Of a stretch of DNA of 64,000 nt, positions 30,222 through 38,802 are shown piece after piece. The number at the start of each line of letters is the position of its first letter. Position 1 is the stretch's first letter. Both the position numbers and the translations under genes were made by a program. Source of the DNA: Flavobacterium buctense (GTDB lineage Bacteria > Bacteroidota > Bacteroidia > Flavobacteriales > Flavobacteriaceae). The notes below the pieces were generated by a model that saw only the letters and a list, made by a program, of their open reading frames with translations, had not been told where the DNA came from and did no database searches. The stretch spans positions 496,001 to 560,000 of the forward strand of contig NZ_JACTAB010000001.1 in assembly GCF_014486695.1 (NCBI RefSeq). The letters are read 5' to 3'.

Positions 30222-30896
30222 TTACCGGAGAACGATTTTCATATCGGAATACAAATGAAGTTGCTCTTCCAAATGATTATAGGAATTGGGTAATTTTCCC
30301 AAGGTATCCACATCATTCCGGAAATACTGAATGTAGTATGTTCCGGTATATTGATTGTATTTGAGGTAGTCAATCATGTCGTTCAATTCTTCGGCAGCAA
30401 TGAGCTTGGAATGGTATGTAGTGCGGACTTCATATTGAATATTGCTGTTCAAAAGGATTTGCAGTGATTTTTCAAAGAGGTCAAACAAATCGGATTGGGT
30501 AATAAATTTGAACGATTGGTAACTCGCTTTAAAGTCGAGCGCCACATAGTCGATTAGGTTTTCTTCAATTAATTGCTGCAGCAATTCGGGATTGGTGCCA
30601 TTGGTGTCAATTTTGACCAAAAACCCCATAGCTTTTACCGCTTTAATTTGCTCCTTGATGTTTTTGTGAATCAGACATTCGCCACCGCTAAAAACGACCG
30701 CGTCGAGCAAACCTATTCGGGTAGTCAAAAAGGAAATTGCTTCAGTAAAAGGCAGTTTTCCTTTTCCCAAAACAATTTCCGGATTGTAACAATACAAACA
30801 CCGCATATTGCAACCGGCGTACCAAAAGATACAAGCTGATTTATTGGGATAATCCAATAAAGTGAACGGTGTAATATTGTAAATAGGCTTAGTCAT
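30222..30896 (-). CDS. nrdG: Anaerobic ribonucleotide reductase activating enzyme NrdG
   Basis: A 224-residue radical-SAM enzyme that installs the glycyl radical on NrdD using S-adenosylmethionine. The [4Fe-4S]-binding CxxxCxxC appears as CNMRCLYC after a short N-terminus (ITPFTLLDYPNKSACIFWYAG); AVVFSGGECL is the GGE SAM-binding motif and VKIDTNGTNP follows. It begins directly at the stop of the 52-residue glycyl-radical ORF and closes the ric-nrdD operon. It converges with the 604-residue gene with a 1-nt gap, without room for a terminator. Confidence 0.92.
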   Translation of the reverse strand: MTKPIYNITPFTLLDYPNKSACIFWYAGCNMRCLYCYNPEIVLGKGKLPFTEAISFLTTRIGLLDAVVFSGGECLIHKNIKEQIKAVKAMGFLVKIDTNGTNPELLQQLIEENLIDYVALDFKASYQSFKFITQSDLFDLFEKSLQILLNSNIQYEVRTTYHSKLIAAEELNDMIDYLKYNQYTGTYYIQYFRNDVDTLGKLPNSYNHLEEQLHLYSDMKIVLR

Positions 30897-31055
30897 TTAG
30901 CATTCTTTGAAATGAAGACGTTGCTTGTGTTCGCCTTTTTTACCAATGTTAAAACTCTCTACCGGACGGTGATAACCCATCACTCTGGTGTAGACCAAGC
31001 ATTTGGTTCTTAAATGCTGATTTTGTTCTGAAATCTCGTTAATTTTTGTTTTCAT
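30897..31055 (-). CDS. Separate glycyl-radical tail of NrdD (52 residues)
   Basis: A 52-residue peptide whose second half, CLVYTRVMGYHRPVESFN then GKKGEHKQR, matches the extreme C-terminal segment of ordinary class III reductases (VYTRVxGYxRPV...GKxEEFxxR). Gly27 in RVMGY is at the glycyl-radical position. The nrdD frame stops before this segment, after its CPxH/CPKC zinc region, and the small ORF overlaps it by 17 nt in the +1 frame with its own ATG. So either the radical domain is supplied as a separate polypeptide or a frameshift joins the two. I remember similar short NrdD annotations in other Flavobacteria, which favours a conserved split over a sequencing error. Confidence 0.75.
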   Translation of the reverse strand: MKTKINEISEQNQHLRTKCLVYTRVMGYHRPVESFNIGKKGEHKQRLHFKEC

Positions 31056-33153
31056 ATATAGTATTATTTTGGTTTTCCAGTAGGTTTTCATCACATTTCG
31101 GACAGTATTCGTGTTCGCCGTTTAAATAACCGTGAACCGGACAAACACTAAATACCGGCGTGACAGTGATGTATGGCAATTTGAATTTAGACAAGACTGT
31201 TTTGACAAAGTTTTTACAAGCTTCCGAAGTACTGATTCTTTCGTTCATGTACAAATGTAGCACGGTTCCGCCGGTGTATTGGCATTGCAATTCGTCTTGC
31301 ATTAATAAAGCTTCGAATGGATCTTGGGTAAAATCAACGGGGATTTGCGAGCTGTTGGTGTAATAAATATTTTCTTCCATGCCGGCTTGCAAGATGTTCG
31401 GGTAGCGCTTTTTGTCTTCTTTGGCAAAACGATAAGTTGTTCCTTCGGCCGGAGTCGCTTCGAGGTTGTAGAGATTTCCCGTGGCTTCCTGAAATTCTTT
31501 CATGCGGTTGCGGATGTGGTTTAAAATTTCCATGGAAAATTCATGCCCGAAAGTAGACGTGATGTCTTCTTTATCATCGGTAAAATTGCGAATCATTTCA
31601 TTCATGCCATTAACCCCGATGGTCGAAAAGTGATTTCTGAAATGAGGCAAATATCTTTTGGTGTAAGGATACAAACCGCGGTCATACATCTCTTGGATGA
31701 ATTGGCGTTTTTTCTCTAAAGTCGATTGTGCTAAGGCCATTAGTCGGTCTAATTGATTGAACAACTCTTCTTTTTTGCCTTCATACAAATACCCCAAACG
31801 CGCCATGTTGATGGTTACCACGCCAATGCTTCCGGTCATTTCGGCACTGCCAAATAAGCCGTTGCCACGCTTTAACAATTCTCTTAAATCGAGTTGCAAA
31901 CGACAACACATACTGCGCACGGCATTGGGTTTGTAGGCATTTGGGTTTTCAATTTTGTTGCCGTTTTCATCCAAAAGATATTGGCTTCCGATAAAATTTT
32001 GAAAATAAGACGAGCCAATTTTAGCCGTGTTTTCAAACAGCAGTCCGGTGTTTTCGCCATTCCAGTTAAAATCCTCAGTAATATTTACCGTCGGAATCGG
32101 GAAGGTAAACGGTTGGCCATTGGCATCGCCTTCGGTCATCACGGTATAATAGGCTTTGTTGATGAGGTTCATTTCGGGTTGGAAATGTTCGTAACGCATT
32201 TCGATTAAGGAATCCACACCTCGTTCTTTGGCACGAGCCAAAACGTTTTCATCGGTTATTTTTTCAAATAAATGGTGGTCATTTTTGGTCGGAATCTGTT
32301 CTTTTAAATCGGCCGGAACCACCCAATCCAAAGTGATATTGGTAAAAGGTGATTGTCCCCAACGTGCGGGAACATTGAGGTTGTAAACAAAACTGCGAAC
32401 CGCTTTCAGTACATCGTCAAAAGACAAATCGTCTTTGAAAACATAAGGCGCTAAATACGTGTCAAACGAGCTAAACGCTTGCGCGCCGGCCCATTCACTT
32501 TGCAAAATCCCGAGAAAGTTGGCCATTTGTCCCAAAGCTTCTCGGAAGTGCGATGGTGCTTTGCTTTCTACACGACCACGAACGCCGTTGAAACCGTCAT
32601 TGAGCAAAACCCTCAAACTCCAACCCGCACAATATCCGGTTAAGCAATCTAAATCGTGTATGTGTAAATCCCCGTTGCGGTGCGCATAACCTTCTTCTTT
32701 GGAATAGACTTTATCTAACCAATAATTGGCAATGATTTTTCCGGCCACATTGTTTACCAAACCCGCATTGGAATAGGAAGTATTGGCATTGGCATTAATG
32801 CGCCAATCGGTTTGGGAGATGTATTCTTCTATGGTTTGGGTGCTGTCAACATAAGTCGTGTCATCATTTAATCCTTGAATGTGTTCGCGTTGTAGCTTTC
32901 GTGTGTGGCGGTACAACATAAACGAACGCATCACCGTGAAATATTGGTTTTCAAAAAGCGTTTGCTCAATAATGTCCTGAATTTCTTCGACAGCCCAAGT
33001 TTCTTTGGAATCAATTGCGGCGATGACTTTTTCAAAAACACGCTCATCAAACGGAAGGGAAACACTATTAAAACTCTTGACAATCGCATCCTTTATCTTA
33101 AAAGGTTCAAAAGGTTTGTAATCTCCGTTTCTTTTGATGACATATTTTTCCAT
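31039..33153 (-). CDS. nrdD: Anaerobic ribonucleoside-triphosphate reductase NrdD (without glycyl-radical tail)
   Basis: A 704-residue class III ribonucleotide reductase body making deoxynucleotides without oxygen. It begins with the ATP-cone (MEKYVIKRNGDYKPFEPFKI, about residues 1-90), followed by the ten-stranded barrel (GDLHIHDLDCLTGYCAGWSL, VRSMCCRLQLDLREL). The C-terminus carries TPVFSVCPVHGYLNGEHEYCPKC, the zinc region that normally sits just before the glycyl-radical loop, but the protein stops 15 residues later. The missing RVxGY loop is encoded by the overlapping 52-residue ORF. It follows ric by 35 nt and precedes nrdG, so ric-nrdD-tail-nrdG is probably one anaerobic operon. Confidence 0.93.
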   Translation of the reverse strand: MEKYVIKRNGDYKPFEPFKIKDAIVKSFNSVSLPFDERVFEKVIAAIDSKETWAVEEIQDIIEQTLFENQYFTVMRSFMLYRHTRKLQREHIQGLNDDTTYVDSTQTIEEYISQTDWRINANANTSYSNAGLVNNVAGKIIANYWLDKVYSKEEGYAHRNGDLHIHDLDCLTGYCAGWSLRVLLNDGFNGVRGRVESKAPSHFREALGQMANFLGILQSEWAGAQAFSSFDTYLAPYVFKDDLSFDDVLKAVRSFVYNLNVPARWGQSPFTNITLDWVVPADLKEQIPTKNDHHLFEKITDENVLARAKERGVDSLIEMRYEHFQPEMNLINKAYYTVMTEGDANGQPFTFPIPTVNITEDFNWNGENTGLLFENTAKIGSSYFQNFIGSQYLLDENGNKIENPNAYKPNAVRSMCCRLQLDLRELLKRGNGLFGSAEMTGSIGVVTINMARLGYLYEGKKEELFNQLDRLMALAQSTLEKKRQFIQEMYDRGLYPYTKRYLPHFRNHFSTIGVNGMNEMIRNFTDDKEDITSTFGHEFSMEILNHIRNRMKEFQEATGNLYNLEATPAEGTTYRFAKEDKKRYPNILQAGMEENIYYTNSSQIPVDFTQDPFEALLMQDELQCQYTGGTVLHLYMNERISTSEACKNFVKTVLSKFKLPYITVTPVFSVCPVHGYLNGEHEYCPKCDENLLENQNNTIYENKN

Positions 33154-33188
33154 GATGAGCGTGGTTTTTCGGGTTAGGTTAGCATTGA

Positions 33189-33917
33189 TTATAAAACGTT
33201 GAATTTGGCTTCCATGGCTTTGGCTTTTGGAAACACTATGTTGTTTTCGAGGTGTATGTGTTTGTGTAAATCTTGCTCGAATTCTTTTAGCATAGCAAAT
33301 GTGACTCTGTACGTTTCACAAGCATCTGCCGGTGGATTGTAGTCATTGGTCAGTTGGGCTATTTTTTGGAAACGTTCGCCTTCATTTTCGTGTTCTTCCT
33401 GCATCATCGCAATCGGATTGTCTACGGTTCCAAAATGGGGTTGCTCAATAGTTGTGTTGTCTCTTAAGGCGTAGTACATTTTTTTGACAAACGGAAACAG
33501 AATCAGCTCTTCTTTTTTCATGTGTTGGGCCAATTCGCCGGCACAAATTTTAAAGTGAAGCGCAATTTCAAACAACTCGGGATGTCTTTCTCCGTGTACT
33601 TTGCAAAGTTTATCGAGATAGAATAATAAGGCAATCGATTTTTCTTCTACATAACGGTGGTGCGTTTTTTCGATGTAGTCGATAAGTAAGTCGGTTGGCC
33701 AGGATTTGAAATCAATACTGTTATCCGATTTTGATTCTAAGACAGCGTTTAATTCGTCTTGGATTACATTGGAATCAAGTCCTTTTTTTTCGCAAACTTC
33801 TTCTAAAGTTCGGTTGCCTTTACAGCAAAAATCGATACCGTATTTGGAAAAAACGGCGGCGGTTCTAAAATCGCCGGCTACAAATTCGCCTACGGTTATT
33901 TGTTCTAAAGTATTCAT
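33189..33917 (-). CDS. ric: Iron-sulphur cluster repair di-iron protein (RIC/ScdA/YtfE family)
   Basis: A 242-residue protein that repairs iron-sulphur clusters damaged by NO or peroxide. The N-terminal ScdA domain (ITVGEFVAGDFRTAAVFSKYGIDFCCKGNRTLEEVCE) with its paired Cys is complete, and the hemerythrin-like domain has di-iron ligands in EKTHHRYVEE, CKVHGERHPEL, ELAQHMKKEE, QEEHENEG and HKHIHLENN. An FNR-type box and exact -7 element precede it, matching induction by NO. It is the first gene of the unit leading into nrdD. Confidence 0.93.
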   Translation of the reverse strand: MNTLEQITVGEFVAGDFRTAAVFSKYGIDFCCKGNRTLEEVCEKKGLDSNVIQDELNAVLESKSDNSIDFKSWPTDLLIDYIEKTHHRYVEEKSIALLFYLDKLCKVHGERHPELFEIALHFKICAGELAQHMKKEELILFPFVKKMYYALRDNTTIEQPHFGTVDNPIAMMQEEHENEGERFQKIAQLTNDYNPPADACETYRVTFAMLKEFEQDLHKHIHLENNIVFPKAKAMEAKFNVL

Positions 33918-33960
33918 AATAGTTATGTTTTTAAATTAAATTTTAAGCATTAATGTTTCT

Positions 33961-34006
33961 CAAAATTAAGCCCTTATGCGGATAGAGATATATGATTTAA
34001 GTCATA
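33961..34006 (-). promoter_or_regulatory. FNR-type box and promoter of ric-nrdDG
   Basis: TATGATTTAAGTCATA (33991-34006) is a perfect TATGA-N6-TCATA. On the minus strand an exact TAnnTTTG, TAATTTTG, occupies 33968-33961, with its G 37.5 nt from the box centre. The ric ATG is about 40 nt further on. The box also lies 49 nt upstream of nadA on the other strand. Confidence 0.75.
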
Positions 34007-34055
34007 GAAAAGCGTCTTTTTCGGTGGTTATTTTGTGGTCAATTAAATAAGGTTT

Positions 34056-34988
34056 ATGGAAAGTTTAAAAGAGAAGATTCTCCAATTGAAAAAGGAGAAA
34101 AATGCGGTGATTTTGGCCCATTATTACCAGCAACCCGAAATACAGGAAATTGCCGATTATGTTGGCGACAGTTTGGGATTATCACAAGAAGCCGAAAAAG
34201 CAAATGCTGCTATTATCGTGTTTGCCGGCGTACATTTTATGGCAGAAACCGCCAAGCTACTCAATCCGAAGAAAAAGGTTTTGCTGCCCGATTTAGCAGC
34301 CGGTTGTTCTTTGGCCGAGTCGTGTCCGCCGGATATATTTAAAAAATTCATCGACGCGCATCCTAATCATATTGTGATTACTTATGTGAATTGTTCGGCC
34401 GAAATTAAAGCGTTGAGTCATTTGGTTTGCACGTCTTCCAATGCTGAAAAAATTGTGAATTCTGTTCCCGAAAACATTCCGATAATCTTTGCACCGGATA
34501 AAAATTTAGGGAATTATATCAATCAAAAAACAGGAAGAAAAATGCTCCTTTGGGACGGCAGTTGTGTGGTTCACGAGGCTTTTTCCTTAGACAAATTGAT
34601 TGCTTTACACAAAGAACATCCCGACGCTGCGATTATCGCGCATCCCGAATCGGAAACGCATATTTTAGAAACGGCGAGTTATATTGGTTCCACTTCCGGG
34701 ATGATTGACTATGTGAAGCAAAGTCCGAAAACCAAATTCATTGTCGCTACCGAAGCCGGAATTTTATACAAAATGCAGGAAGAAGTACCTGATAAAATAC
34801 TAATTCCCGCACCGTCAATAGAAGACAATACTTGCGCTTGCAGCGAATGCGCCTATATGAAACTCAATACACTTCGCAAAGTTTACGATTGTTTACTCCA
34901 TGAAGCTCCGGAAATTAAAGTGCCGAAGAAAATTGCTGACAAAGCCATTATTCCCATCAAACGAATGCTTGATTTATCGAAATTATGA
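34056..34988 (+). CDS. nadA: Quinolinate synthase NadA
   Basis: A 310-residue enzyme that condenses iminoaspartate with dihydroxyacetone phosphate to quinolinate in NAD synthesis. Conserved blocks: [50 protein letters not shown], and the C-terminal [14 protein letters not shown]; the three cluster Cys expected of the family are within AAGC, VNCS/TSS and ECAYM blocks. It overlaps nadB by 4 nt (ATGA). Sensitive iron-sulphur enzyme standing next to ric; whether the FNR-type box also affects it is unclear. Confidence 0.96.
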   Translation: MESLKEKILQLKKEKNAVILAHYYQQPEIQEIADYVGDSLGLSQEAEKANAAIIVFAGVHFMAETAKLLNPKKKVLLPDLAAGCSLAESCPPDIFKKFIDAHPNHIVITYVNCSAEIKALSHLVCTSSNAEKIVNSVPENIPIIFAPDKNLGNYINQKTGRKMLLWDGSCVVHEAFSLDKLIALHKEHPDAAIIAHPESETHILETASYIGSTSGMIDYVKQSPKTKFIVATEAGILYKMQEEVPDKILIPAPSIEDNTCACSECAYMKLNTLRKVYDCLLHEAPEIKVPKKIADKAIIPIKRMLDLSKL

Positions 34989-36532
34989 ACATCCAAACCG
35001 ATTATTTAATCTTAGGTTCGGGTATCGCCGGACTAACGGTTGCCATCAAATTGGCACAACAATTTCCTGATCGAAAAGTGTTGGTGGTGACCAAATCCAA
35101 CGAAGCCGAGTCGAACACCAAATATGCTCAAGGCGGCATTGCCGTGGTGATGGACGGCGTAACCGATAATTTTGAAAAACACATTAACGATACCTTAGTT
35201 TGTGGTGATGGTTTGTGCGACCGCGATGTGGTGGAAATGGTAATCAAAGAAGGACCAAAGCGCTTAGCCGAACTCATCCAATGGGGAACACAATTCGATT
35301 TGAACGCGAAGGGAAATCTCGATTTAGCCAAAGAAGGCGGTCATTCCAATCATCGTGTGGTGCATTTTAAAGACCAAACCGGATTGGAGATTGAACGCGC
35401 TATTTTGGTCAAAGCCCATCAGGGAAAGAATATTGAAATTCTCGATTTTCATTTTGCGATTGATTTAATGATGTGTGCCAATGTTTGTCAAGGCGTATAT
35501 GTTTTGGACGAAAAAAGCAATGAAAAGATAACGATTCATTCTCGATTTACGATTTTGGCGACAGGCGGAATAGGTCAGGTTTACCAACAAACTACCAATC
35601 CAAAAATTGCGACCGGCGATGGCATTGCGATGGCGATTCGAGCAAAAGCAAAAATCAGTGATATGGAATTTATTCAATTTCACCCAACAGCTTTATATGC
35701 GCCCAATTCGCTTTCGACCTTTTTGATTTCGGAAGCAGTTCGAGGTTTTGGCGGACAATTGAAAACCAAAAACGGTCATCGGTTTATGTTTGATTACGAT
35801 GTTCGAGGCGAATTGGCTTCGCGCGATATTGTTTCCAGAAGCATTGAAACTGAACTAAAAAATTCGGGTGAGGCTTGTGTTTATTTGGATTGTACCCAAT
35901 TGGATTTAGTGGAATTCAAGAAGCACTTTCCAACTATTTATGAGAACTGTTTGTTGGAAGGGATTGATGTTGCCAAAGATTGGATTCCGGTGATTCCGAC
36001 CCAGCATTATTTGTGTGGCGGGATTGTAGTAAATAGACACGGACAAACTTCAGTAGACAATTTATTGGCTTGTGGCGAATGTTCCCGAACCGGTTTGCAT
36101 GGTGCGAATCGATTGGCTTCGAATTCACTGTTGGAAGCTTTGGTTTATGCACATCAAATTTTTAAATTTTTAAGCGAATCGGATTCGGAAATCAAATCGG
36201 TTACAACTAAAATACAGTATAATTTCAAGCGAAAAATGAAACCAATAACTATCGAATGGGTATCAATTTTAAAAGAAAAACTACAATCCATCATGCAACA
36301 AAATGCCGGAATAGTGAGAAATGACACCGACCTAAAAAACACTTTAAGACAATTACAGCTTTGGAAAAATCAATGTCAAAAAATAGAACAGGAACATTTG
36401 GTTTCCAAAGACTTTTTGGAACTAAAAAACTGCATTGAAGTAAGTATCCCGATAGTGGTTTTTTCACTGAAACGAACCCAAAACAAAGGAAGTTTTTTTA
36501 AAGAAGGCAAAACGATAAACCTCCAATTCTGA
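34985..36532 (+). CDS. nadB: L-aspartate oxidase NadB
   Basis: A 515-residue flavoenzyme oxidising L-aspartate to iminoaspartate for NadA. The FAD-binding [14 protein letters not shown] is at the N-terminus. Further motifs are [34 protein letters not shown] and the flavin-site [16 protein letters not shown], followed by the helical C-terminal domain (ending GKTINLQF). Partner NadA overlaps by 4 nt upstream. Its last 35 nt overlap the 3' end of the convergent CopD-like gene. Confidence 0.96.
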   Translation: MNIQTDYLILGSGIAGLTVAIKLAQQFPDRKVLVVTKSNEAESNTKYAQGGIAVVMDGVTDNFEKHINDTLVCGDGLCDRDVVEMVIKEGPKRLAELIQWGTQFDLNAKGNLDLAKEGGHSNHRVVHFKDQTGLEIERAILVKAHQGKNIEILDFHFAIDLMMCANVCQGVYVLDEKSNEKITIHSRFTILATGGIGQVYQQTTNPKIATGDGIAMAIRAKAKISDMEFIQFHPTALYAPNSLSTFLISEAVRGFGGQLKTKNGHRFMFDYDVRGELASRDIVSRSIETELKNSGEACVYLDCTQLDLVEFKKHFPTIYENCLLEGIDVAKDWIPVIPTQHYLCGGIVVNRHGQTSVDNLLACGECSRTGLHGANRLASNSLLEALVYAHQIFKFLSESDSEIKSVTTKIQYNFKRKMKPITIEWVSILKEKLQSIMQQNAGIVRNDTDLKNTLRQLQLWKNQCQKIEQEHLVSKDFLELKNCIEVSIPIVVFSLKRTQNKGSFFKEGKTINLQF

Positions 36533-36956
36533 CCAAACTACCCAAAACCAACATCGCAACGCCAATAACGGTAATCGTTACAATTTGAATTGCTACGGGA
36601 AGTAAGTTTTCAGATTTGACTTTCGGGAAGACGAATAGTTGGGCATTAATCGCCATTCCGATTGAGATGAAAAGCAATAATAATTTAAGCGATACGATTT
36701 TTTCGATACCATTGGAAAACGAAAACCATTGGGTAAAAGTGACGTCATAATGGTACGCCATTAAAATTCCGGTTACGAGTAAAGTCAACAAAGATGGTAA
36801 GCCAACCGGTTCAAATTTGTCTTTAAAATTAATTAGGATCGAAGCGTCTTTCTTTTTTAACGCTTCGGGCAAATAGCGAATGGATAAAAAAAGATGACCA
36901 CCAACCCAAATGGCTGCGGCTAATAAATGAAAGATTAAAATAATCTGGTGTTGCAT
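36498..36956 (-). CDS. CopD-like four-helix membrane protein
   Basis: A 152-residue membrane protein with four helices and the CopD-family opening HLLAAAIWVGGHLFLS, plus FEPVGLPSLLTLLVTGILMAY. CopD-like proteins are linked to copper import or to haem-b binding. Its ATG shares a base with the truncated-haemoglobin stop (TAATG) and it closes the nos operon, so copper supply or haem-linked electron flow for NosZ is plausible. The 3' end overlaps nadB on the opposite strand by 35 nt. Confidence 0.75.
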   Translation of the reverse strand: MQHQIILIFHLLAAAIWVGGHLFLSIRYLPEALKKKDASILINFKDKFEPVGLPSLLTLLVTGILMAYHYDVTFTQWFSFSNGIEKIVSLKLLLLFISIGMAINAQLFVFPKVKSENLLPVAIQIVTITVIGVAMLVLGSLVRIGGLSFCLL

Positions 36957-37327
36957 TAGCTCAACGTTTTATACATCATGGCGGCTGAAATGTTCAGTGC
37001 GCGGTTTTTGATTTCTTCGGCTTTTGGCCCTTCAAAAAGTTTGTCTACCGTTTCGGTAAAGAGTTTGTTCCAATGACCAAAATGTGTTGGATTCATTGGG
37101 CTTTTCTCGTGCAATTCTTTGTGTCTTGCCATCGGATTGCCTTCATAATTTCCGGTAAAGAAAAGAATGTTTTCCCAAAAACTATACATTTTAGGTAAAT
37201 GATTTTCCCAATTCACATGAGCTACATCGGTGAACAAATAGCCAATAACCTCGTCCGTTTTTACTTTTTCGTAAAAGGTGTTGACCAATTTTTCGATGTC
37301 TTTTCTGTTTCGGATATCGGTTTTCAT
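36956..37327 (-). CDS. Group III truncated haemoglobin
   Basis: A 123-residue globin of the group III type: DIEKLVNTFYEKVKTDEVIGYLF, then FWENILFFTGNYEGNPMARH and the proximal-His segment LHEKSPMNPTHFGHWNKLF. No signal peptide, so cytosolic. Group III globins are associated with NO or nitrite chemistry in other bacteria. It starts 1 nt after nosY and overlaps the CopD-like gene by one base, so it is part of the nos operon. NO binding or detoxification is inferred. Confidence 0.9.
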   Translation of the reverse strand: MKTDIRNRKDIEKLVNTFYEKVKTDEVIGYLFTDVAHVNWENHLPKMYSFWENILFFTGNYEGNPMARHKELHEKSPMNPTHFGHWNKLFTETVDKLFEGPKAEEIKNRALNISAAMMYKTLS

Positions 37328-37328
37328 G

Positions 37329-38096
37329 TTACAAATCTTTTTGGTTGAATTTTTTAAGCGAAATAAAAAACGGAACGATGACCCACAAACAAAGCAATAA
37401 GAACGACACGATCAAACCGATAGAAGTTCCGAAAAAGTCTTTGAAAATAGCGCCGGTATAACCCATCATAGCCGATACATCTAAATGCATCAGAATTTGA
37501 ATTCGGGCCAAGTCAATCGGACTCAATGCAGTTATCCCAACCATGGCATTTTCGATAGGATAATCGGCCAATTGGAACAATAAAAACAAAACGATACCAT
37601 CAAAAAGCAAGGCGAAAAACAACCAAGTCATAATGGCAATTCCTATGCCTTTCGCTTTGTCGCGGGTGAGAATCGAACTCAAAAAGGCCAAAGCCACAAA
37701 GATGACCGAAATCAAACAGCCGATAGCAATCATCATGAGTCCAACGCTGTCGGGCGCATTCACCAATAACGGAATTCCGGCACCAATCCCAAAAGCCAAA
37801 ACCATCGAAAGTGATAAGCCAAGAAACAAACTAGTCCAGATTTTTCGGCGTTTGATGGGTTGGCTCAATAACAATTCGATAAACTCGGAACTGTTGTACA
37901 AATAAATAGTAGAAAACAAGATGGAAACCAACGGCACGGTGAATAAAATCACGTTGAGTATGGTCAATAAACCCTTGGCAGAATTGTCTTCTAAGGCGAA
38001 AGAACTCCACGAAAGTGCGGCCAAAATCAAGGTGTAAGCCAACACGATTTTGTTCTTTAGGATGTCGAGTAAGATGATTTTAATAATGCGGTTCAT
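37329..38096 (-). CDS. nosY: NosY, ABC transporter permease for N2O reductase maturation
   Basis: A 255-residue permease with six transmembrane helices (VLAYTLILAALSWSSFAL; LNVILFTVPLVSILFSTIYLY; VIFVALAFLSSIL and others). ELLLSQPIKRRKIW is the typical coupling helix. NosY with NosF and NosD builds the copper-sulphur cluster CuZ in NosZ. It overlaps nosF by 17 nt and abuts the truncated-haemoglobin gene. Confidence 0.9.
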   Translation of the reverse strand: MNRIIKIILLDILKNKIVLAYTLILAALSWSSFALEDNSAKGLLTILNVILFTVPLVSILFSTIYLYNSSEFIELLLSQPIKRRKIWTSLFLGLSLSMVLAFGIGAGIPLLVNAPDSVGLMMIAIGCLISVIFVALAFLSSILTRDKAKGIGIAIMTWLFFALLFDGIVLFLLFQLADYPIENAMVGITALSPIDLARIQILMHLDVSAMMGYTGAIFKDFFGTSIGLIVSFLLLCLWVIVPFFISLKKFNQKDL

Positions 38097-38802
38097 GGCG
38101 GTTGTTTTTTAAGATTTTGGCAATCGCTTTTGAGATTTTATCCTCTTGGGTAGAAGCTTTTAAGTCTTCTATTTTTTGATGGAAATGAACTTTGCCTTCT
38201 TGCATAAAAATAATTTCGGTAATCAAATCGTCCAGTTCGCTAAGCAAATGCGACGTGATGAGAATCAGCTTTCCTTTTTCTTTTTCGCGGATGATTTTTT
38301 CTTTCAGAATTTCGGAGGCCAATGGATCTAAACCGGCTGTAGGTTCATCTAAAATCAGCACTTCAGGATTAAAAAGAAAAGCCAAAACGGCACTGACTTT
38401 TTGTGTAGTTCCGCCGGAAAGCGTGCGCATTTGTTTGTCGAACATTTTATCCAATTCAAAAGCACGGATTAATTCTTCGTCTAAATCGGCAGTCGAGTTT
38501 CTGACTTTTTTGATCATCTCAATAATCTGACCGATGGTCATATTGTCGGGATAGCGACCAATTTGTGGCATGTAGCCAATATTATTTCGGTACAAATATT
38601 CACCAAGGATTGATTTTCCGTTGACTGTTATTGAACCGCTATCGGGTAAAACCATACCTAAAATGGCTTTGATTAAAGTAGTTTTTCCGCAACCATTCGG
38701 ACCGATGAGCGCGATGCATTGGCCTTTTTGAAAAGAAAGGTTGATATCTTGGAGTACGGCTAACTTGCCGAACTTTTTAGTAATGTTTTGTATGTCAATC
38801 AT
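38080..38802 (-). CDS. nosF: NosF, ABC transporter ATPase for N2O reductase maturation
   Basis: A 240-residue ATP-binding subunit. Walker A GPNGCGKTTLIKA, signature LSGGTTQKVSAV and Walker B VLILDEPTAGLDP, with LITSHLLSELDDL as the switch His loop. It overlaps nosD by 4 nt and nosY by 17 nt, fixing its identity as NosF. Confidence 0.95.
   Translation of the reverse strand: MIDIQNITKKFGKLAVLQDINLSFQKGQCIALIGPNGCGKTTLIKAILGMVLPDSGSITVNGKSILGEYLYRNNIGYMPQIGRYPDNMTIGQIIEMIKKVRNSTADLDEELIRAFELDKMFDKQMRTLSGGTTQKVSAVLAFLFNPEVLILDEPTAGLDPLASEILKEKIIREKEKGKLILITSHLLSELDDLITEIIFMQEGKVHFHQKIEDLKASTQEDKISKAIAKILKNNRHEPHY

Noticed and set aside
34056..36532. nadAB as members of the FNR-type regulon
   Set aside because: The box at 33991 has an exact -7 element only on the ric side; on the nadA side no TAnnTTTG was found at the matching distance.
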